A DNA stretch of 64,000 bases from Mycolicibacterium sphagni (GCF_002250655.1 NZ_NOZR01000002.1:62001-126000); one strand, 5' to 3'; shown: positions 51,291 through 62,354, counted from the stretch's first letter. Notes: a model not told the origin generated them from the sequence alone. Made by a program: numbers and translations.

Positions 51291-52619
51291 TCAGCCGGCT
51301 TCGCTGATGTCCACCTCCGGCGGCGTCCGCGTCAATCCCCGGGTGAGCACCAACAGGTAGATGATGCCCAACCCCAGCCAGCTCAGGCCCAGGATCAAGG
51401 CCCGCGAGTCGAGCTGAGTCAGCAGATAGATATCGATGACGACACCTGCCGCCGGCAGCAGAACATAGCGCCAGGGGTTCAGCGAGTCGGCGCGATGCCG
51501 GACGAAATAGCCGATGACCGAGAGGTTCACCAGGGTGAACGCGGTGAATGCGCCGAAGTTGATGAACGATGTCGACGTGGCGACGTCGAGGAAAATAGCC
51601 GCCAACCCGATGATGCCGGCCAGCACGATGTTGAACGCCGGGGTGTGGAACCGCTCGATGACCAGCGCGAAACCGCGGCGCGGCAGCACCCCGTCGCGGC
51701 CCATCGCGTAGAGCAGCCGGGCGACGGCGGCCTGTGCCGCCAGGCCGGAGGTGAACTGGCCGAGGATCAGCCCCGCCAGGAACACCGCCCCAAACACACT
51801 GCCGCCGATCGTCTTGGCGATGTCGTTGGCCAGGGAATCGGTGTTCTCGAACGACCCGCCCGGCGATACCAGGGTGACGAAATACGAGACGATCACGAAG
51901 AGGGCCCCACCCACCAACGCAACGATGACGATCGCGCGCGGGATGGTTCGCTCCGCGTCGTGGGTCTCCTCGGTCAGGGTGCTGACCGCGTCGAAGCCGA
52001 GAAACGAATACGCGGCGACAGCGGCACCGGCCGCGATCGCCGAAACTCCGCCGGAACCGGTGAAAGGTGTTGCGGAAACCAGTGATTGGGAGGTGGAGAC
52101 CAGGTGCACGATAGTGAACACGACGAATAGCGCCAGAATGAGCAACTGGAAGGTCATCAACACGAAGTTGGTGCGGTCAGCAACCTTGAGCCCGATGATG
52201 TTGAGCGCGGAGGTGGTCACGATGAACGCGACAATCCACACCCAGAACGGCACTCCGGGGAACTGGCCGGACAGATACGCACCGCCGATCAGCCAGATCA
52301 CCAACGGCAGGAACAGATAGTCCAGCAGGATCGCCCAGCCGACGATGAATCCCAGCCGGGCGTCCAGCGCCTTACGCACGTAGGTGTAGGCCGACCCGGC
52401 GACCGGAAAGTGGCGCGCCATCAGCCCGTAGCTGAACGCGGTGAAAAGCATCGCCACGGTGGCCAGCAGATAGGAGCCGGCGCTGCCGCCGTCGGACTTC
52501 TCGGCGATCACGCCGAAGATGCCCAGCACGATGATCGGCGCCATATAGGCGAGCCCGAAGAGCACGACTGAGCGCAGCCGTAGCGTCTTCTGCAATCCGG
52601 GATGGTGTTCGATAGCCAC
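51291..52619 (-). CDS. APC-superfamily amino acid permease
   Basis: A 442-residue, ~12-helix transporter. Features: LFGLAYMAPIIVLGIFGVI near the start, the SFLGFDAVSTLTEET segment (helix 6-type motif), then GYFVRHR. GTG at 52619 with AGAGG upstream begins the conserved region; an upstream open frame runs into the photolyase promoter and is not protein-like. Substrate unknown (cationic or neutral amino acids or polyamines). It is 22 bases from dxr and on the same strand. In M. tuberculosis other genes occupy this position. Confidence 0.9.
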   Translation of the reverse strand: MAIEHHPGLQKTLRLRSVVLFGLAYMAPIIVLGIFGVIAEKSDGGSAGSYLLATVAMLFTAFSYGLMARHFPVAGSAYTYVRKALDARLGFIVGWAILLDYLFLPLVIWLIGGAYLSGQFPGVPFWVWIVAFIVTTSALNIIGLKVADRTNFVLMTFQLLILALFVVFTIVHLVSTSQSLVSATPFTGSGGVSAIAAGAAVAAYSFLGFDAVSTLTEETHDAERTIPRAIVIVALVGGALFVIVSYFVTLVSPGGSFENTDSLANDIAKTIGGSVFGAVFLAGLILGQFTSGLAAQAAVARLLYAMGRDGVLPRRGFALVIERFHTPAFNIVLAGIIGLAAIFLDVATSTSFINFGAFTAFTLVNLSVIGYFVRHRADSLNPWRYVLLPAAGVVIDIYLLTQLDSRALILGLSWLGLGIIYLLVLTRGLTRTPPEVDISEAG

Positions 52620-52672
52620 GGGAGCCTCTTTTCGTCTGGGTATCCGATGCCCAGGCAGGGCAGCATAGAAAC

Positions 52673-54019
52673 ATGCCGTCCACGTTGTTGTGGTTTCGCC
52701 GTGATCTGCGACTGCACGATCTGCCTTCGTTGGTGGAAGCCGCCGCCGATGGCGCCGACGTGCTCGCCTGCTTCGTGCTGGATCCGCGATTGGAGAAATC
52801 GTCGGGACCGCGCCGGCTGCAGTTCCTCGGCGATTCCCTGCGCGCACTCTCCGATGCCCTCGGCGGCAGGCTGTTGATCACCCGTGGCCGGCCCGAAGAG
52901 CGAATCCCGTTGTTGTGCAAGCAGACCGGAGCCACGGAGGTCCACATGTCGGCGGACTTCAGCCCGTTCGGCGTGCGTCGCGACGACGCGGTCGGTGCCG
53001 CGCTGGCCGACGCCGGCGCGGCGCTTCGGGCCACCGGCTCGCCGTATCTGGTGTCACCGGGCCGGGTCACGAAAGACGACGGGACGCCGTACAAGGTGTT
53101 CACGCCGTATTTCGCCCGGTGGCGAGAGGTCGGCTGGCGCGCACCCGCGGCGTCGACGAAGGCGAAGGTGAGCTGGATCGACCCGGCGGAGGTGTCGTCG
53201 AAGCTGCACGTCAAGGCTCCCGACCCGGGCGTCGAGCTGGATATCGAGGCCGGCGAGGCGGCCGCCCTGGCCCGGTGGGAGGAGTTCGTCGACTCTCGCC
53301 TTGCCGACTACGCCGAGGACCGCAACCGCCCCGACAAGCCTGGCAGCAGCCGCATGTCGGCACACCTGAAGTTCGGCACGATCCATCCCCGGACCATGGC
53401 CGTCGATCTGAACTCGCGCGCCACCGGAGCGGGTGCCTATCTGCGGGAGCTGGCCTTCCGCGACTTCTACGCCACCGTTCTGCACGAGTGGCCCGAGAGC
53501 GCGTGGTGGAACTGGAACGGCAAGTTCGACGCCATCGAGGTCGACACCGACGCGCACGCCGACGAGGCATACGAGGCATGGAAGGCCGGCCGCACCGGCT
53601 ACCCGATCGTCGATGCCGGGATGCGCGAGCTGAGCGAGTCCGGGCTCATGCATAACCGGGTCCGGATGATCGTGGCGTCGTTCCTGGTCAAGGACCTGCA
53701 TCTGCCGTGGCAGTGGGGCGCGCGATGGTTTCTCGAGCAGCTGGTCGACGGCGATATGGCCAGCAACCAGCACGGCTGGCAGTGGTGCGCGGGCTCGGGG
53801 ACCGATGCGGCGCCGTATTTTCGGGTGTTCAATCCGACGACACAGGGCCAGAAGTTCGATCCCGACGGTGACTATGTGCGGCGCTGGGTGGGCGAGCTGG
53901 CCGCCGTCGACGATGTCCACACGCTCAAGGGCGGGCCGCCCGACGGTTATCCGGCGCCGATCGTCGAGCACGCCGCCGAGCGCGCCGAGGCGTTGCGGCG
54001 CTACGGCCAGATCGGCTGA
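52673..54019 (+). CDS. phr: deoxyribodipyrimidine photolyase
   Basis: A 448-residue class I CPD photolyase that repairs UV dimers with light and FAD. Motifs: LWFRRDLRLHD (antenna/cofactor domain), GYPIVDAGMRELSESG, and WQWGARW with AGSGTDAAPYFRVFNPTTQ (FAD and DNA-lesion binding, including the Trp chain). Length is normal. It shares a ~50-base divergent promoter with the permease gene. The gene is not universal in mycobacteria, so its presence suits an environmental, light-exposed species. Confidence 0.94.
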   Translation: MPSTLLWFRRDLRLHDLPSLVEAAADGADVLACFVLDPRLEKSSGPRRLQFLGDSLRALSDALGGRLLITRGRPEERIPLLCKQTGATEVHMSADFSPFGVRRDDAVGAALADAGAALRATGSPYLVSPGRVTKDDGTPYKVFTPYFARWREVGWRAPAASTKAKVSWIDPAEVSSKLHVKAPDPGVELDIEAGEAAALARWEEFVDSRLADYAEDRNRPDKPGSSRMSAHLKFGTIHPRTMAVDLNSRATGAGAYLRELAFRDFYATVLHEWPESAWWNWNGKFDAIEVDTDAHADEAYEAWKAGRTGYPIVDAGMRELSESGLMHNRVRMIVASFLVKDLHLPWQWGARWFLEQLVDGDMASNQHGWQWCAGSGTDAAPYFRVFNPTTQGQKFDPDGDYVRRWVGELAAVDDVHTLKGGPPDGYPAPIVEHAAERAEALRRYGQIG

Positions 54020-54082
54020 GCTTGCGCCGCGTGGGTGTGCCAGAATTACCGCAATTGCCGATTGAGCCCGACAGGAGTCGCA

Positions 54083-54337
54083 ATGGTCAGCACCGAGGTG
54101 GAGCGCTACACGGACGTCGACACCGGCGACGTACCCTCGGCGGCCTGGGGCTGGAGCAAGGTCAACCCGCGTACCTGGCACGGCGTCGGCATCTTCGTCA
54201 CCCTGTTCCTGCTGGCGATGCTGCGCGGCAACCACGTCGGCCACGTCGAGGACTACGTGCTGATCGTGTTCGCGGTGCTGGTGTTCGCAGCCACCGTGCG
54301 CGACTGGTGGGGCCGTCGCCGCGGCTGGATCCGGTAA
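54083..54337 (+). CDS. DUF2631 small membrane protein (Rv2876-like)
   Basis: An 84-residue protein with two predicted membrane helices (VGIFVTLFLLAMLRGNHVG and YVLIVFAVLVFAATV) and a basic C-terminus (WWGRRRGWIR). The ATG at 54083 has AGGAG at 7 bases; a 16-codon upstream extension overlaps the photolyase end region and is unlikely. The family is known as DUF2631 in actinobacteria; function unknown. It is convergent with rlmN. Confidence 0.8.
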   Translation: MVSTEVERYTDVDTGDVPSAAWGWSKVNPRTWHGVGIFVTLFLLAMLRGNHVGHVEDYVLIVFAVLVFAATVRDWWGRRRGWIR

Positions 54338-54341
54338 GTCT

Positions 54342-55433
54342 TCAGCTGCTGGCGGCGAGCTGACCGCAGGCCGCCGCGATCTCGCGCCCACGGGTGTCCC
54401 GCACTGTGCACGACACCCCCTGAGCCCGCACCCGTCGGACGAACTCCCGCTCGGCCGGCTTCGGGCTGGCGTCCCATTCACTGCCCGGCGTCGGGTTGAG
54501 CGGAATCAGGTTGACGTGCACCAGCGGCCCGAGTGCCTTGTGCAGTTTCTTGCCGAGTAGCTCGGCCCGCCACGGCTGGTCGTTGACGTCGCGGATCAGC
54601 GCGTACTCGATCGACACTCGCCGGCCCGTCGCGTCGGCGTAGTAGCGCGCCGCATCAAGCACCTCACTGACCTTCCAGCGGTTGTTCACCGGCACCAGGG
54701 TGTCGCGCAGCTCGTCGTCGGGCGTGTGCAGCGACACCGCCAGCGTCACGCCCAGGTGCTCGTCGGCGAGCTTTCGGATCGCAGGAGCCAGCCCGACCGT
54801 CGACACCGTCACCGACCGAGCCGAAATTCCGAAGCCCTCCGGCACCGCGGCGGTAATGCGTTGCACCGCCGCGAGCACCCGCCCATAGTTGGCCAACGGC
54901 TCGCCCATGCCCATGAACACCACGTTGGACAGCCGGTCACCGAACGAGTCGCGCAACGTCACCGCCGCGGCGCGCACCTGCTCGAGAATCTCGGCGGTGC
55001 TCAGGTTGCGGGTCAGCCCGCCCTGGCCGGTCGCGCAGAACGGGCAGGCCATGCCGCAGCCGGCCTGCGACGAGATGCACACCGTGTTGCGGTTCGGGTA
55101 CCGCATCAGCACCGACTCGAAGGTGGTCCCATCGTGGGCGCGCCACAAAGTCTTTCGAGTTTCCCCCGCGTCGCATTCGATCTCGCGGGCGACCGACAGC
55201 AGCTTCGGGAATAGTGCGTCGGCGACGGTCTCGCGCACGGCGGCGGGCAGATCGGTCATCTGCTGCGGGTCGGCCAACAGACGGCCGTAGTACTGCTGGG
55301 CTAGTTGCTTGGCCCGAAACGGCGGCAGCCCGAACTCGGCCACCGCGGCCGCGCGGCCCTCGGCGTCCAGATCGGCGAGATGGCGCGGCGGAAGGGCACG
55401 CCGCGGCGCCTCGAAGACGAGCTCTTGTTTCAT
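54342..55433 (-). CDS. rlmN: dual-specificity 23S rRNA/tRNA adenine-C2 methyltransferase
   Basis: A 363-residue radical SAM methylase acting on A2503 of 23S rRNA and A37 of some tRNAs. The cluster motif is CGMACPFC (CxxxCxxC) near residue 120; [11 protein letters not shown] and [13 protein letters not shown] follow, and the C-terminal GVSCTVRD and AACGQ carry the catalytic cysteine. The ATG at 55433 begins the protein; a much longer frame upstream lies antisense-like through cdsA and is not coding. Length equals Rv2880c. Confidence 0.95.
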   Translation of the reverse strand: MKQELVFEAPRRALPPRHLADLDAEGRAAAVAEFGLPPFRAKQLAQQYYGRLLADPQQMTDLPAAVRETVADALFPKLLSVAREIECDAGETRKTLWRAHDGTTFESVLMRYPNRNTVCISSQAGCGMACPFCATGQGGLTRNLSTAEILEQVRAAAVTLRDSFGDRLSNVVFMGMGEPLANYGRVLAAVQRITAAVPEGFGISARSVTVSTVGLAPAIRKLADEHLGVTLAVSLHTPDDELRDTLVPVNNRWKVSEVLDAARYYADATGRRVSIEYALIRDVNDQPWRAELLGKKLHKALGPLVHVNLIPLNPTPGSEWDASPKPAEREFVRRVRAQGVSCTVRDTRGREIAAACGQLAASS

Positions 55434-55465
55434 TACGTCCAGTATCGCTGAGCCGGCAACCCGGC

Positions 55466-56359
55466 TCAGGCCAGCAGCGTCAGAACGATCCAGCCGGCGA
55501 CCGCCGAGGGCAGCATCGCATCGATGCGGTCCATGATCCCGCCGTGGCCCGGCAGCAGCGTTCCCATGTCTTTGATGCCCAGGTCCCTTTTCACCTGGGA
55601 CTCGACCAGGTCGCCCAGAACGCCCGTGATAACCAGCATCAACCCGAGCGGCAAGCCGACCCAGAACGGCTTGTGCAGCAGGAACGTCACCGACAGCACG
55701 GCCGCGGTGATGCCGAACAGCAGGGAGCCGCCCAGCCCCTCCCAGGATTTCTTGGGGCTGATCGCCGGGGCCAGCAGATGCTTGCCGAACAGCACGCCGG
55801 CGGTGTAGCCGCCGATATCGGCGAAGACGACCGTGGCGATCACGATGAAGGTTCGTGCGCCGCCGTTGTCCTGGAAGATCAGCAGTGAGGTGAAACTGGC
55901 GAACAACGGCACCCAGGTGGCCAGCAGGACCGTGGCGGCGATATCGCGCAGGTAGTTGACCGGCTGCTCGCGTAAACCCTGGCCGAGTAGACGCCACACC
56001 ATGGCGACGACAATGGTGCCGCCGTAGGCGCCCAGCGTCCCCGCCACGCCCCACGGCCATGCCAGCCAAATCATCGCCTGGCCGCCGACCAGCAGCGGCA
56101 CTACGGGCATCACGTAGCCGTGTTCACGCAAGCGGCGGACGACCTCGTGGGTGGCGATCGCGATCGCAATGGCCAGCAGTGGCAGCCACCATTTCGGCGC
56201 GAACAGGAGGCTGCCGATCGCCATGGCGCCGAGCGCGGCGCCGACGGCGATCGCGGCAGGCAGGTCACGGCCGGCGCGAGAGGGCTTAGGTTCCGGCCCC
56301 GCCGAACCTGGGGCGCCGGACTCGATGTCTGCCACGGGCGATGGTTGCTGAGCGGCCAT
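55466..56359 (-). CDS. cdsA: phosphatidate cytidylyltransferase
   Basis: A 297-residue membrane enzyme making CDP-diacylglycerol from phosphatidate and CTP, needed for all phospholipid head-group synthesis. Multiple helices and the signature region [16 protein letters not shown]...[18 protein letters not shown] with [14 protein letters not shown] are present. Its ATG shares one base with the frr stop (TGATG), so frr and cdsA are translationally coupled. Confidence 0.95.
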   Translation of the reverse strand: MAAQQPSPVADIESGAPGSAGPEPKPSRAGRDLPAAIAVGAALGAMAIGSLLFAPKWWLPLLAIAIAIATHEVVRRLREHGYVMPVVPLLVGGQAMIWLAWPWGVAGTLGAYGGTIVVAMVWRLLGQGLREQPVNYLRDIAATVLLATWVPLFASFTSLLIFQDNGGARTFIVIATVVFADIGGYTAGVLFGKHLLAPAISPKKSWEGLGGSLLFGITAAVLSVTFLLHKPFWVGLPLGLMLVITGVLGDLVESQVKRDLGIKDMGTLLPGHGGIMDRIDAMLPSAVAGWIVLTLLA

Positions 56360-56916
56360 CAGACCTCCAGCAACTCGCCTTCTTTGTGCTTGACCAATTC
56401 GTCGATCTGACCGACGTAGGTCGCGGTGGCCTTGTCGAGGTCCTTCTCCGCGCGACCAACCTCGTCCTCGCCGGCCTCGCCGTCCTTGCGGATGCGGTGA
56501 AGTTCCTCCATCGCGCGGCGTCGGACATTGCGCACCGAGACCTTGGCGTCCTCACCCTTGGACTTGGCCTGCTTGACCAGATCGCGGCGCCGTTCCTCGG
56601 TCAGCTGCGGGATCGACACCCGGATGATGTTGCCGTCGTTGGTGGGGTTGACGCCCAGGTCCGAGTTGCGGATGGCGTCCTCGATCGCGCGCAGCTGGGA
56701 CGCCTCGTAGGGCTTGATGACAACCATCCGTGCCTCCGGCACGTTGACGCTCGACAGCTGGGTGATCGGGGTCGGCGACCCGTAGTAGTCGACGACGACG
56801 CGCGCGAACATGCCGGGATTGGCCCGTCCGGTTCGGATGGACGACAAATCGTCGCGGGCAACCGCGACGGCCTTTTCCATCTTCTCTTCGGCGTCGAAGA
56901 GAGCCTCTTCAATCAA
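56359..56916 (-). CDS. frr: ribosome recycling factor
   Basis: A 185-residue RRF that, with EF-G, splits post-termination ribosomes. Conserved blocks: [29 protein letters not shown], and the C-terminal [16 protein letters not shown]. The start is TTG at 56916 with GAGGAG 8 bases upstream; ATG is not available nearby. It follows pyrH by 12 bases, as in nearly all bacteria. Confidence 0.95.
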   Translation of the reverse strand: MIEEALFDAEEKMEKAVAVARDDLSSIRTGRANPGMFARVVVDYYGSPTPITQLSSVNVPEARMVVIKPYEASQLRAIEDAIRNSDLGVNPTNDGNIIRVSIPQLTEERRRDLVKQAKSKGEDAKVSVRNVRRRAMEELHRIRKDGEAGEDEVGRAEKDLDKATATYVGQIDELVKHKEGELLEV

Positions 56917-56928
56917 AGTTAGTACTCC

Positions 56929-57684
56929 TCAACCGCTGACCAGTGTTCCGATCTTCTCACCTGCGACCGCCCGGGCGATATTCCCGTCGGTGAGCAGGTT
57001 GAACACCAGGATCGGCATGCCGTTATCCATGCACAAACTGAAGGCGGTGGCATCGGCCACCTGAAGGCCGCGGTCGAGCACCTCGCGGTGGCTGATCTCG
57101 GTGAGCATCTCGGCGTTCGGGTCCTGGCGGGGGTCGGCGGTGAAGACACCGTCGACCGCCTTGGCCATCAAGACGATGTCGGCGCGGATCTCCAGCGCGC
57201 GTTGCGCGGCCGTGGTGTCGGTGGAGAAGTAGGGCAGCCCCATGCCCGCCCCGAAGATCACCACGCGGCCCTTCTCCAGGTGGCGCACCGCGCGCAACGG
57301 GATATAGGGCTCGGCGACCTGTCCCATGGTGATGGCGGTCTGCACCCGGGTGACGATGCCTTCCTTTTCCAGGAAGTCTTGCAGCGCAAGGCTGTTCATG
57401 ACGGTGCCGAGCATGCCCATGTAGTCCGAGCGAGTGCGTTCCATCCCTCGCTGCTGCAGCTGGGCGCCGCGGAAGAAGTTGCCGCCGCCGATCACGACGG
57501 CGACCTGCACACCGCTGCGCACCACCTCGGCGATCTGGCGAGCCACCTGGGCAACGACGTCGGGATCCAACCCCACCGACCCGCCGCCGAACATCTCCCC
57601 GCCGAGCTTGAGCACCACTCGCTCGAATCTGGGACGCAGTTCCTGCGTCGGTCCGGCGCCGTTGGTACTGACCGTCTCCCCCAT
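56929..57684 (-). CDS. pyrH: uridylate kinase
   Basis: A 251-residue UMP kinase (amino acid kinase fold). Motifs: [53 protein letters not shown], and [24 protein letters not shown] at 57684 has GAGGAG upstream at 5 bases; an open frame continues for 24 codons further but without support. First gene of the pyrH-frr-cdsA-rlmN operon. Confidence 0.95.
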   Translation of the reverse strand: MGETVSTNGAGPTQELRPRFERVVLKLGGEMFGGGSVGLDPDVVAQVARQIAEVVRSGVQVAVVIGGGNFFRGAQLQQRGMERTRSDYMGMLGTVMNSLALQDFLEKEGIVTRVQTAITMGQVAEPYIPLRAVRHLEKGRVVIFGAGMGLPYFSTDTTAAQRALEIRADIVLMAKAVDGVFTADPRQDPNAEMLTEISHREVLDRGLQVADATAFSLCMDNGMPILVFNLLTDGNIARAVAGEKIGTLVSG

Positions 57685-57720
57685 CAGACTCCTCGGACTA
57701 GTCGGGCTCCTGGCATGAGA

Positions 57721-57750
57721 GTGCCATCCCGGCGACATTCGGGACGGCAC
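57721..57750. other. strong hairpin upstream of pyrH
   Basis: GTGCCATCCCG and CGGGACGGCAC pair at 10 of 11 positions over an 8-base loop. It lies 37 bases before pyrH's ATG, in its likely leader. No T-tract follows in either direction, so it is not a classical terminator; it could be an untranslated-leader control element or a terminator for the methyltransferase upstream. Confidence 0.55.
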
Positions 57751-57944
57751 TTCCATCTTGCCTTATTGCCGAACCTGGCGATTTCTCGGGTTATGCCTGG
57801 TGCGCGGGTCACCAAAGGACAGCGATGGCCGCCGCTGCGAGCGACAAAACACCGACCGAGACGAAGACCGGGCGCGGCACGGGTTCACAACTACACGACG
57901 TAGTAGTTCCATGCGGTCAGCGTACTTTTGTCCCCCGCTGATTT

Positions 57945-59088
<1,144 letters not shown>

Positions 59089-59091
59089 ACC

Positions 59092-59640
59092 TCAGTGGTG
59101 GGCGTGGCAGCCCTTCGGTGGTGACGGCGGCAGGTCGAGCGCCGGATTGCCGTCGAAGAACCCGATCGGTTTCAGATGGAATCCCGCGTATGCACACGGC
59201 ATCACCGGCCAGTCCTCCGGCCGGACGATGTGGTGAGCGCCAAGGGTGTACCAGAGCACCACATCGGTGTCCTCCAGCGGTGCGTCATCGGCCACATACT
59301 GCGGCAACCCCTGCGCGTCAGGGCTCTGATACATGTAGCCGCCCGCCGCGAACTTCTCGGCCGGGTCGTACTTCGTCACCCACAGGTTGTGCTGCAGAAA
59401 TCTTGCCCGGTCATAGATGTGAGAGCCTTCCTGCACCATCACCGGGACGATCTCGCGCGGCACCAGCTTGTAGGCAACGCGGCTGCCCAGTTCGTTCTTC
59501 GGGATCGGGCTCAGGAATCGAATCCACCTCCTACACACTATTTTCGCGCCGTCCACACTCATGTCGAGACGGAAGTTGAAGAAGTGCTGGTGGTTCGGTC
59601 CGTAGAAAGGTGTACTCAGGTTGGCCTGTTTCGCGGACCG
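59092..59640 (-). pseudogene. decayed copper amine oxidase (C-terminal remnant)
   Basis: About 180 codons of the C-terminal end of a primary amine oxidase (normally 640-700 aa). Present: GPNHQHFFNFRLDM (copper His-x-His ligands) and LGAHHIVRPEDWPVMPCAYAGFHL (third Cu His region). Missing: the whole N-terminal part with the topaquinone Tyr and catalytic base. The remaining sequence is disrupted: the family block NSVVEVDSIPEPDP can be read in a shifted frame across a stop codon near 59530, and ~40 residues that normally precede KNELGSR are deleted. So this is an eroded gene, with one undamaged open segment of 156 codons. Confidence 0.85.
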
Positions 59641-59699
59641 AAGCCGCTGATGTCGCCCGGGTTACGTCACCCATCGTGCTGTTAAATCAACGTGTCAGC

Positions 59700-61142
59700 T
59701 CACGATTCACGCGATGCGTCCGACAGCGGCTTCTGTAGCGAGGTGTCGATGCGCGGCCATGGCTTGGCCGCCTCGAGTTCGAAGGCCAGTTCCAACAGCC
59801 GGCGCTCGTGACCGGTCGGTCCCGACAGCATCATCCCCACCGGCATACCGGACGGAGAGTGGCCCAGCGGCAACGAGATCGCCGGCTCACCCGTCGTGTT
59901 CTGCAGCGGCGTGAAGGCCACCCAGTCCACCAGCCGATCGATGATCTGCTGGTAGTCCGCCGTGGGGTCCAAGTGCCCGACGCGCGGTGTCTCGTCGGCG
60001 AGCGTGGGTGTGAGCAGCACGTCATAGTTGTGGAAGAACCGGGCGGTGACCCGGCGCAGCCGTCGCAGCCGTGTGATGGCCACCGGCATCCGGTGCAGGT
60101 TACGGATCCCGTAACGCTCGAGTCCCAGAGTGAGGTTGTCCAGCTTGGTCTTGTCGAATGTCGGGCCCAGCACGCGTGGCCCGGTACGCACCTGCGCCAC
60201 GGCCAAAAGTGCCCAGTACAAAAGGAAGTCGTCGAGGAAGTAGCTCGGCACCGGATGACGGTCGAGGTACTCGACGTTATGGCCAAGGCCCGCAAGCAGT
60301 TCGGCGGTCTGCAGCGTGAGTTCGCGCACGCTTGGGCCGGCCTGCCGTTTCAGCGACTGGGTGACAACCGCGATCCGCAGCCGTTCGCGGCCAGGCCCGG
60401 TAACCGCACCGATCGGTGGCAGCCGCCGGTTGCGCCAGATGTGTTCGGCTTCCCGGTAGAACGCGGCGGTATCGCGGACCGTGCGGGTCAGCACTCCCTC
60501 ACTGACGATCTGCACCGGCATCTGCCGGGCCAGCTTCTCAGCCGGCAGCCGCCCCCGCGACGGCTTCAACCCGACCAGACCGTTGCACGCGGCCGGGATC
60601 CGGATCGATCCACCGCCGTCGTTGGCGTGGGCGATGGGCACCACGCCGGCGGCGACGAAGGCACCCGATCCCGACGAAGATGCCCCGGCGGTGTAGTCGG
60701 TGTCCCACGGATTGCGGACCGGTCCGATGCGGGGATGCTCGGCGGCAGCGCTGAATCCGAACTCCGAGAGCTGGGTCTTGCCCAGCGGCACCAGCCCGGT
60801 GGCCAGAAAGAAACGGGCGAAGTCACCGTCATCAGGCAGCGGGTGTGGCGCCCACGCGTCGGTGCCGCGCATCGTCGGCATGCCCTCGACGTCGACGTTG
60901 TCTTTGAAGAACGTCGGCACCCCATCGAAATATCCGCCGCCGCCGGCATATGCGCGCGCCAGCGCCCGCTCGAAGGTCTCGTATGCCAGGCCGTTGAGGA
61001 TCGGGTTCACCTTCTCGGTGCGGACGATCGCGGCCTCGACGAGCTCAGGGCGGGAGACCTTGCCGGTGCGGAGGGCGTCGACCAGGGCGACCGCATCCAG
61101 AGCGCCGAGCGCGTCGTCGCCGAAGGCGTGCACATGCTGCAT
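59700..61142 (-). CDS. amiC: amidase (AmiC-type)
   Basis: A 480-residue amidase-signature enzyme. The Ser-cisSer-Lys triad is visible: FFKDN (Lys), GASSSGSGAFVAAG (cis-Ser and nucleophile Ser), DGGGSIRIPAA. It hydrolyses C-N bonds of small amides; the mycobacterial AmiC substrate is not well defined. Homologue of Rv2888c, which is also next to tsf in M. tuberculosis. ATG 61142. Confidence 0.92.
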   Translation of the reverse strand: MQHVHAFGDDALGALDAVALVDALRTGKVSRPELVEAAIVRTEKVNPILNGLAYETFERALARAYAGGGGYFDGVPTFFKDNVDVEGMPTMRGTDAWAPHPLPDDGDFARFFLATGLVPLGKTQLSEFGFSAAAEHPRIGPVRNPWDTDYTAGASSSGSGAFVAAGVVPIAHANDGGGSIRIPAACNGLVGLKPSRGRLPAEKLARQMPVQIVSEGVLTRTVRDTAAFYREAEHIWRNRRLPPIGAVTGPGRERLRIAVVTQSLKRQAGPSVRELTLQTAELLAGLGHNVEYLDRHPVPSYFLDDFLLYWALLAVAQVRTGPRVLGPTFDKTKLDNLTLGLERYGIRNLHRMPVAITRLRRLRRVTARFFHNYDVLLTPTLADETPRVGHLDPTADYQQIIDRLVDWVAFTPLQNTTGEPAISLPLGHSPSGMPVGMMLSGPTGHERRLLELAFELEAAKPWPRIDTSLQKPLSDASRES

Positions 61143-61182
61143 TCACCCGACGCTAGCAGGCACGTGTTCAATAAAGGGGCGC

Positions 61183-62049
61183 TCACGCCGGAAGGTCGGC
61201 GAGCACCGCTTCCAACGCGGCCAGATGGCCATCGACCCCGCCCAGACCGGCGCCCATCGTGTTGATCGAGACATGCGTGGCTCCGGCCGCTGACCAGGCG
61301 GCGAGCTCCTCAGCCACGCCGTCGCGGTCGCGGCGGTAGTCGACCCGGCCCTCCATGCCCAGCGTCGCGGGGTCACGTCCGGCAGCTACCGCGGCGCGCT
61401 CCACCGTGACGCGTGCCTCGTCGAGCACGGGGCCCGGCGACATCATCGGGAACCAACCGTCGCCCAGGCGTCCCGCGCGCTCGTAGGCCCGGGCGGACGC
61501 GGCGCCGAACCACACCGGTATGGGCTGCTGAACCGGCAGCGGGGAAAGGCCCGCGCCGGTGACGGTGTGAAAGCGCCCCTGCAGCGTCACGCTCCGTTCG
61601 GTCCAGAGCCGGCGCATCACCTCGACCTGCTCCTCGGATCGCCGACCGCGGTTGGTGAAGTCCTCGCCGAGCGCTTCGTACTCAACTGCGTTCCAGCCCA
61701 ACCCAATTCCGAGTCGCAGCCGTCCACCGCTGAGCAGATCCACCTCGGCCGCCTGCTTGGCCACCAGGGCGGTCTGCCGTTGCGGAAGGATGATCACGCC
61801 GGTGACCAGTTCCAGGCTCGTCGTAACGGCAGCCAGGTAGCCGAACATCACCAGCGGTTCGTGGAACGTGGTGCGCACGTCGTAGGGCCCGGCCCAGCCC
61901 TCATGCACCTCAGGGTCGGCGCCCAGCACGTGGTCGTAGGCCAGCAGATGGCTGAACCCCAATTCCTCGACGCGCTGCCCGTAGGCGCGGACCGCGCCGG
62001 GGTCGCCGCCGAGTTCGGTCTGGGGGAAGGTGACGCCGATGCGGATCAC
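61183..62049 (-). CDS. LLM-class F420/FMN-dependent oxidoreductase
   Basis: A 288-residue luciferase-like TIM-barrel protein: MIRIGVTFPQTE at the N-terminus, DHVLGADP, RLRLGIGLGWNAVEYEALG, and PVWFGAAS. Many mycobacterial members use coenzyme F420. GTG at 62049 overlaps the upstream stop (GTGA); an in-frame extension of ~110 codons upstream crosses the secreted-protein gene. Reaction unknown. Confidence 0.9.
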   Translation of the reverse strand: MIRIGVTFPQTELGGDPGAVRAYGQRVEELGFSHLLAYDHVLGADPEVHEGWAGPYDVRTTFHEPLVMFGYLAAVTTSLELVTGVIILPQRQTALVAKQAAEVDLLSGGRLRLGIGLGWNAVEYEALGEDFTNRGRRSEEQVEVMRRLWTERSVTLQGRFHTVTGAGLSPLPVQQPIPVWFGAASARAYERAGRLGDGWFPMMSPGPVLDEARVTVERAAVAAGRDPATLGMEGRVDYRRDRDGVAEELAAWSAAGATHVSINTMGAGLGGVDGHLAALEAVLADLPA

Positions 62050-62354
62050 TGTTGCGGGACGGTCGAGACCGCAAACTCTGCTGAGTCGGACGTGCAGTTC
62101 AAGACGACGGGCTGTGTCATTGCAGTGCCCGAGTAGCAGGTGAAGGGACCGATCTGCTGATACTTCTCGCCTTCCGCCTGGTACTGCGCCGCCGTGGCGT
62201 AGGCGTCGCCGCAAGTGATCGGACCGTCCACAATGTCGATCTGGGATTGGTTCTGGGGCGGACAACTGACCCCCGGCGCCGCGGCGCACACGGCGAGACT
62301 CCCCAGCAGTAACGCCGCGCTGGCAGCGGCAACGAGAATCACTCTGATCGACAC
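62046..62354 (-). CDS. small secreted protein with four cysteines
   Basis: A ~102-residue protein with a signal peptide (IRVILVAAASAALLLGSLAVCAAA) and a mature part with cysteines at SCPPQ, ITCGDA, FTCYSG and LNCTSD, likely two disulfides. GTG at 62354 is chosen (GAGG 9 bases upstream); GTG at 62369 is an alternative. It overlaps the LLM gene by GTGA. Unknown function; similar small cysteine proteins occur in mycobacterial cell walls. Confidence 0.7.
   Translation of the reverse strand: MSIRVILVAAASAALLLGSLAVCAAAPGVSCPPQNQSQIDIVDGPITCGDAYATAAQYQAEGEKYQQIGPFTCYSGTAMTQPVVLNCTSDSAEFAVSTVPQQ

Noticed and set aside
57900..57935. Minus-strand end of frame reading AWNYYVV before a stop
   Set aside because: No start codon precedes it after the in-frame stop; cannot be translated as an independent peptide.
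59808..61265. 485-codon plus-strand frame opposite amiC
   Set aside because: Shadow of amiC; no recognisable domain.
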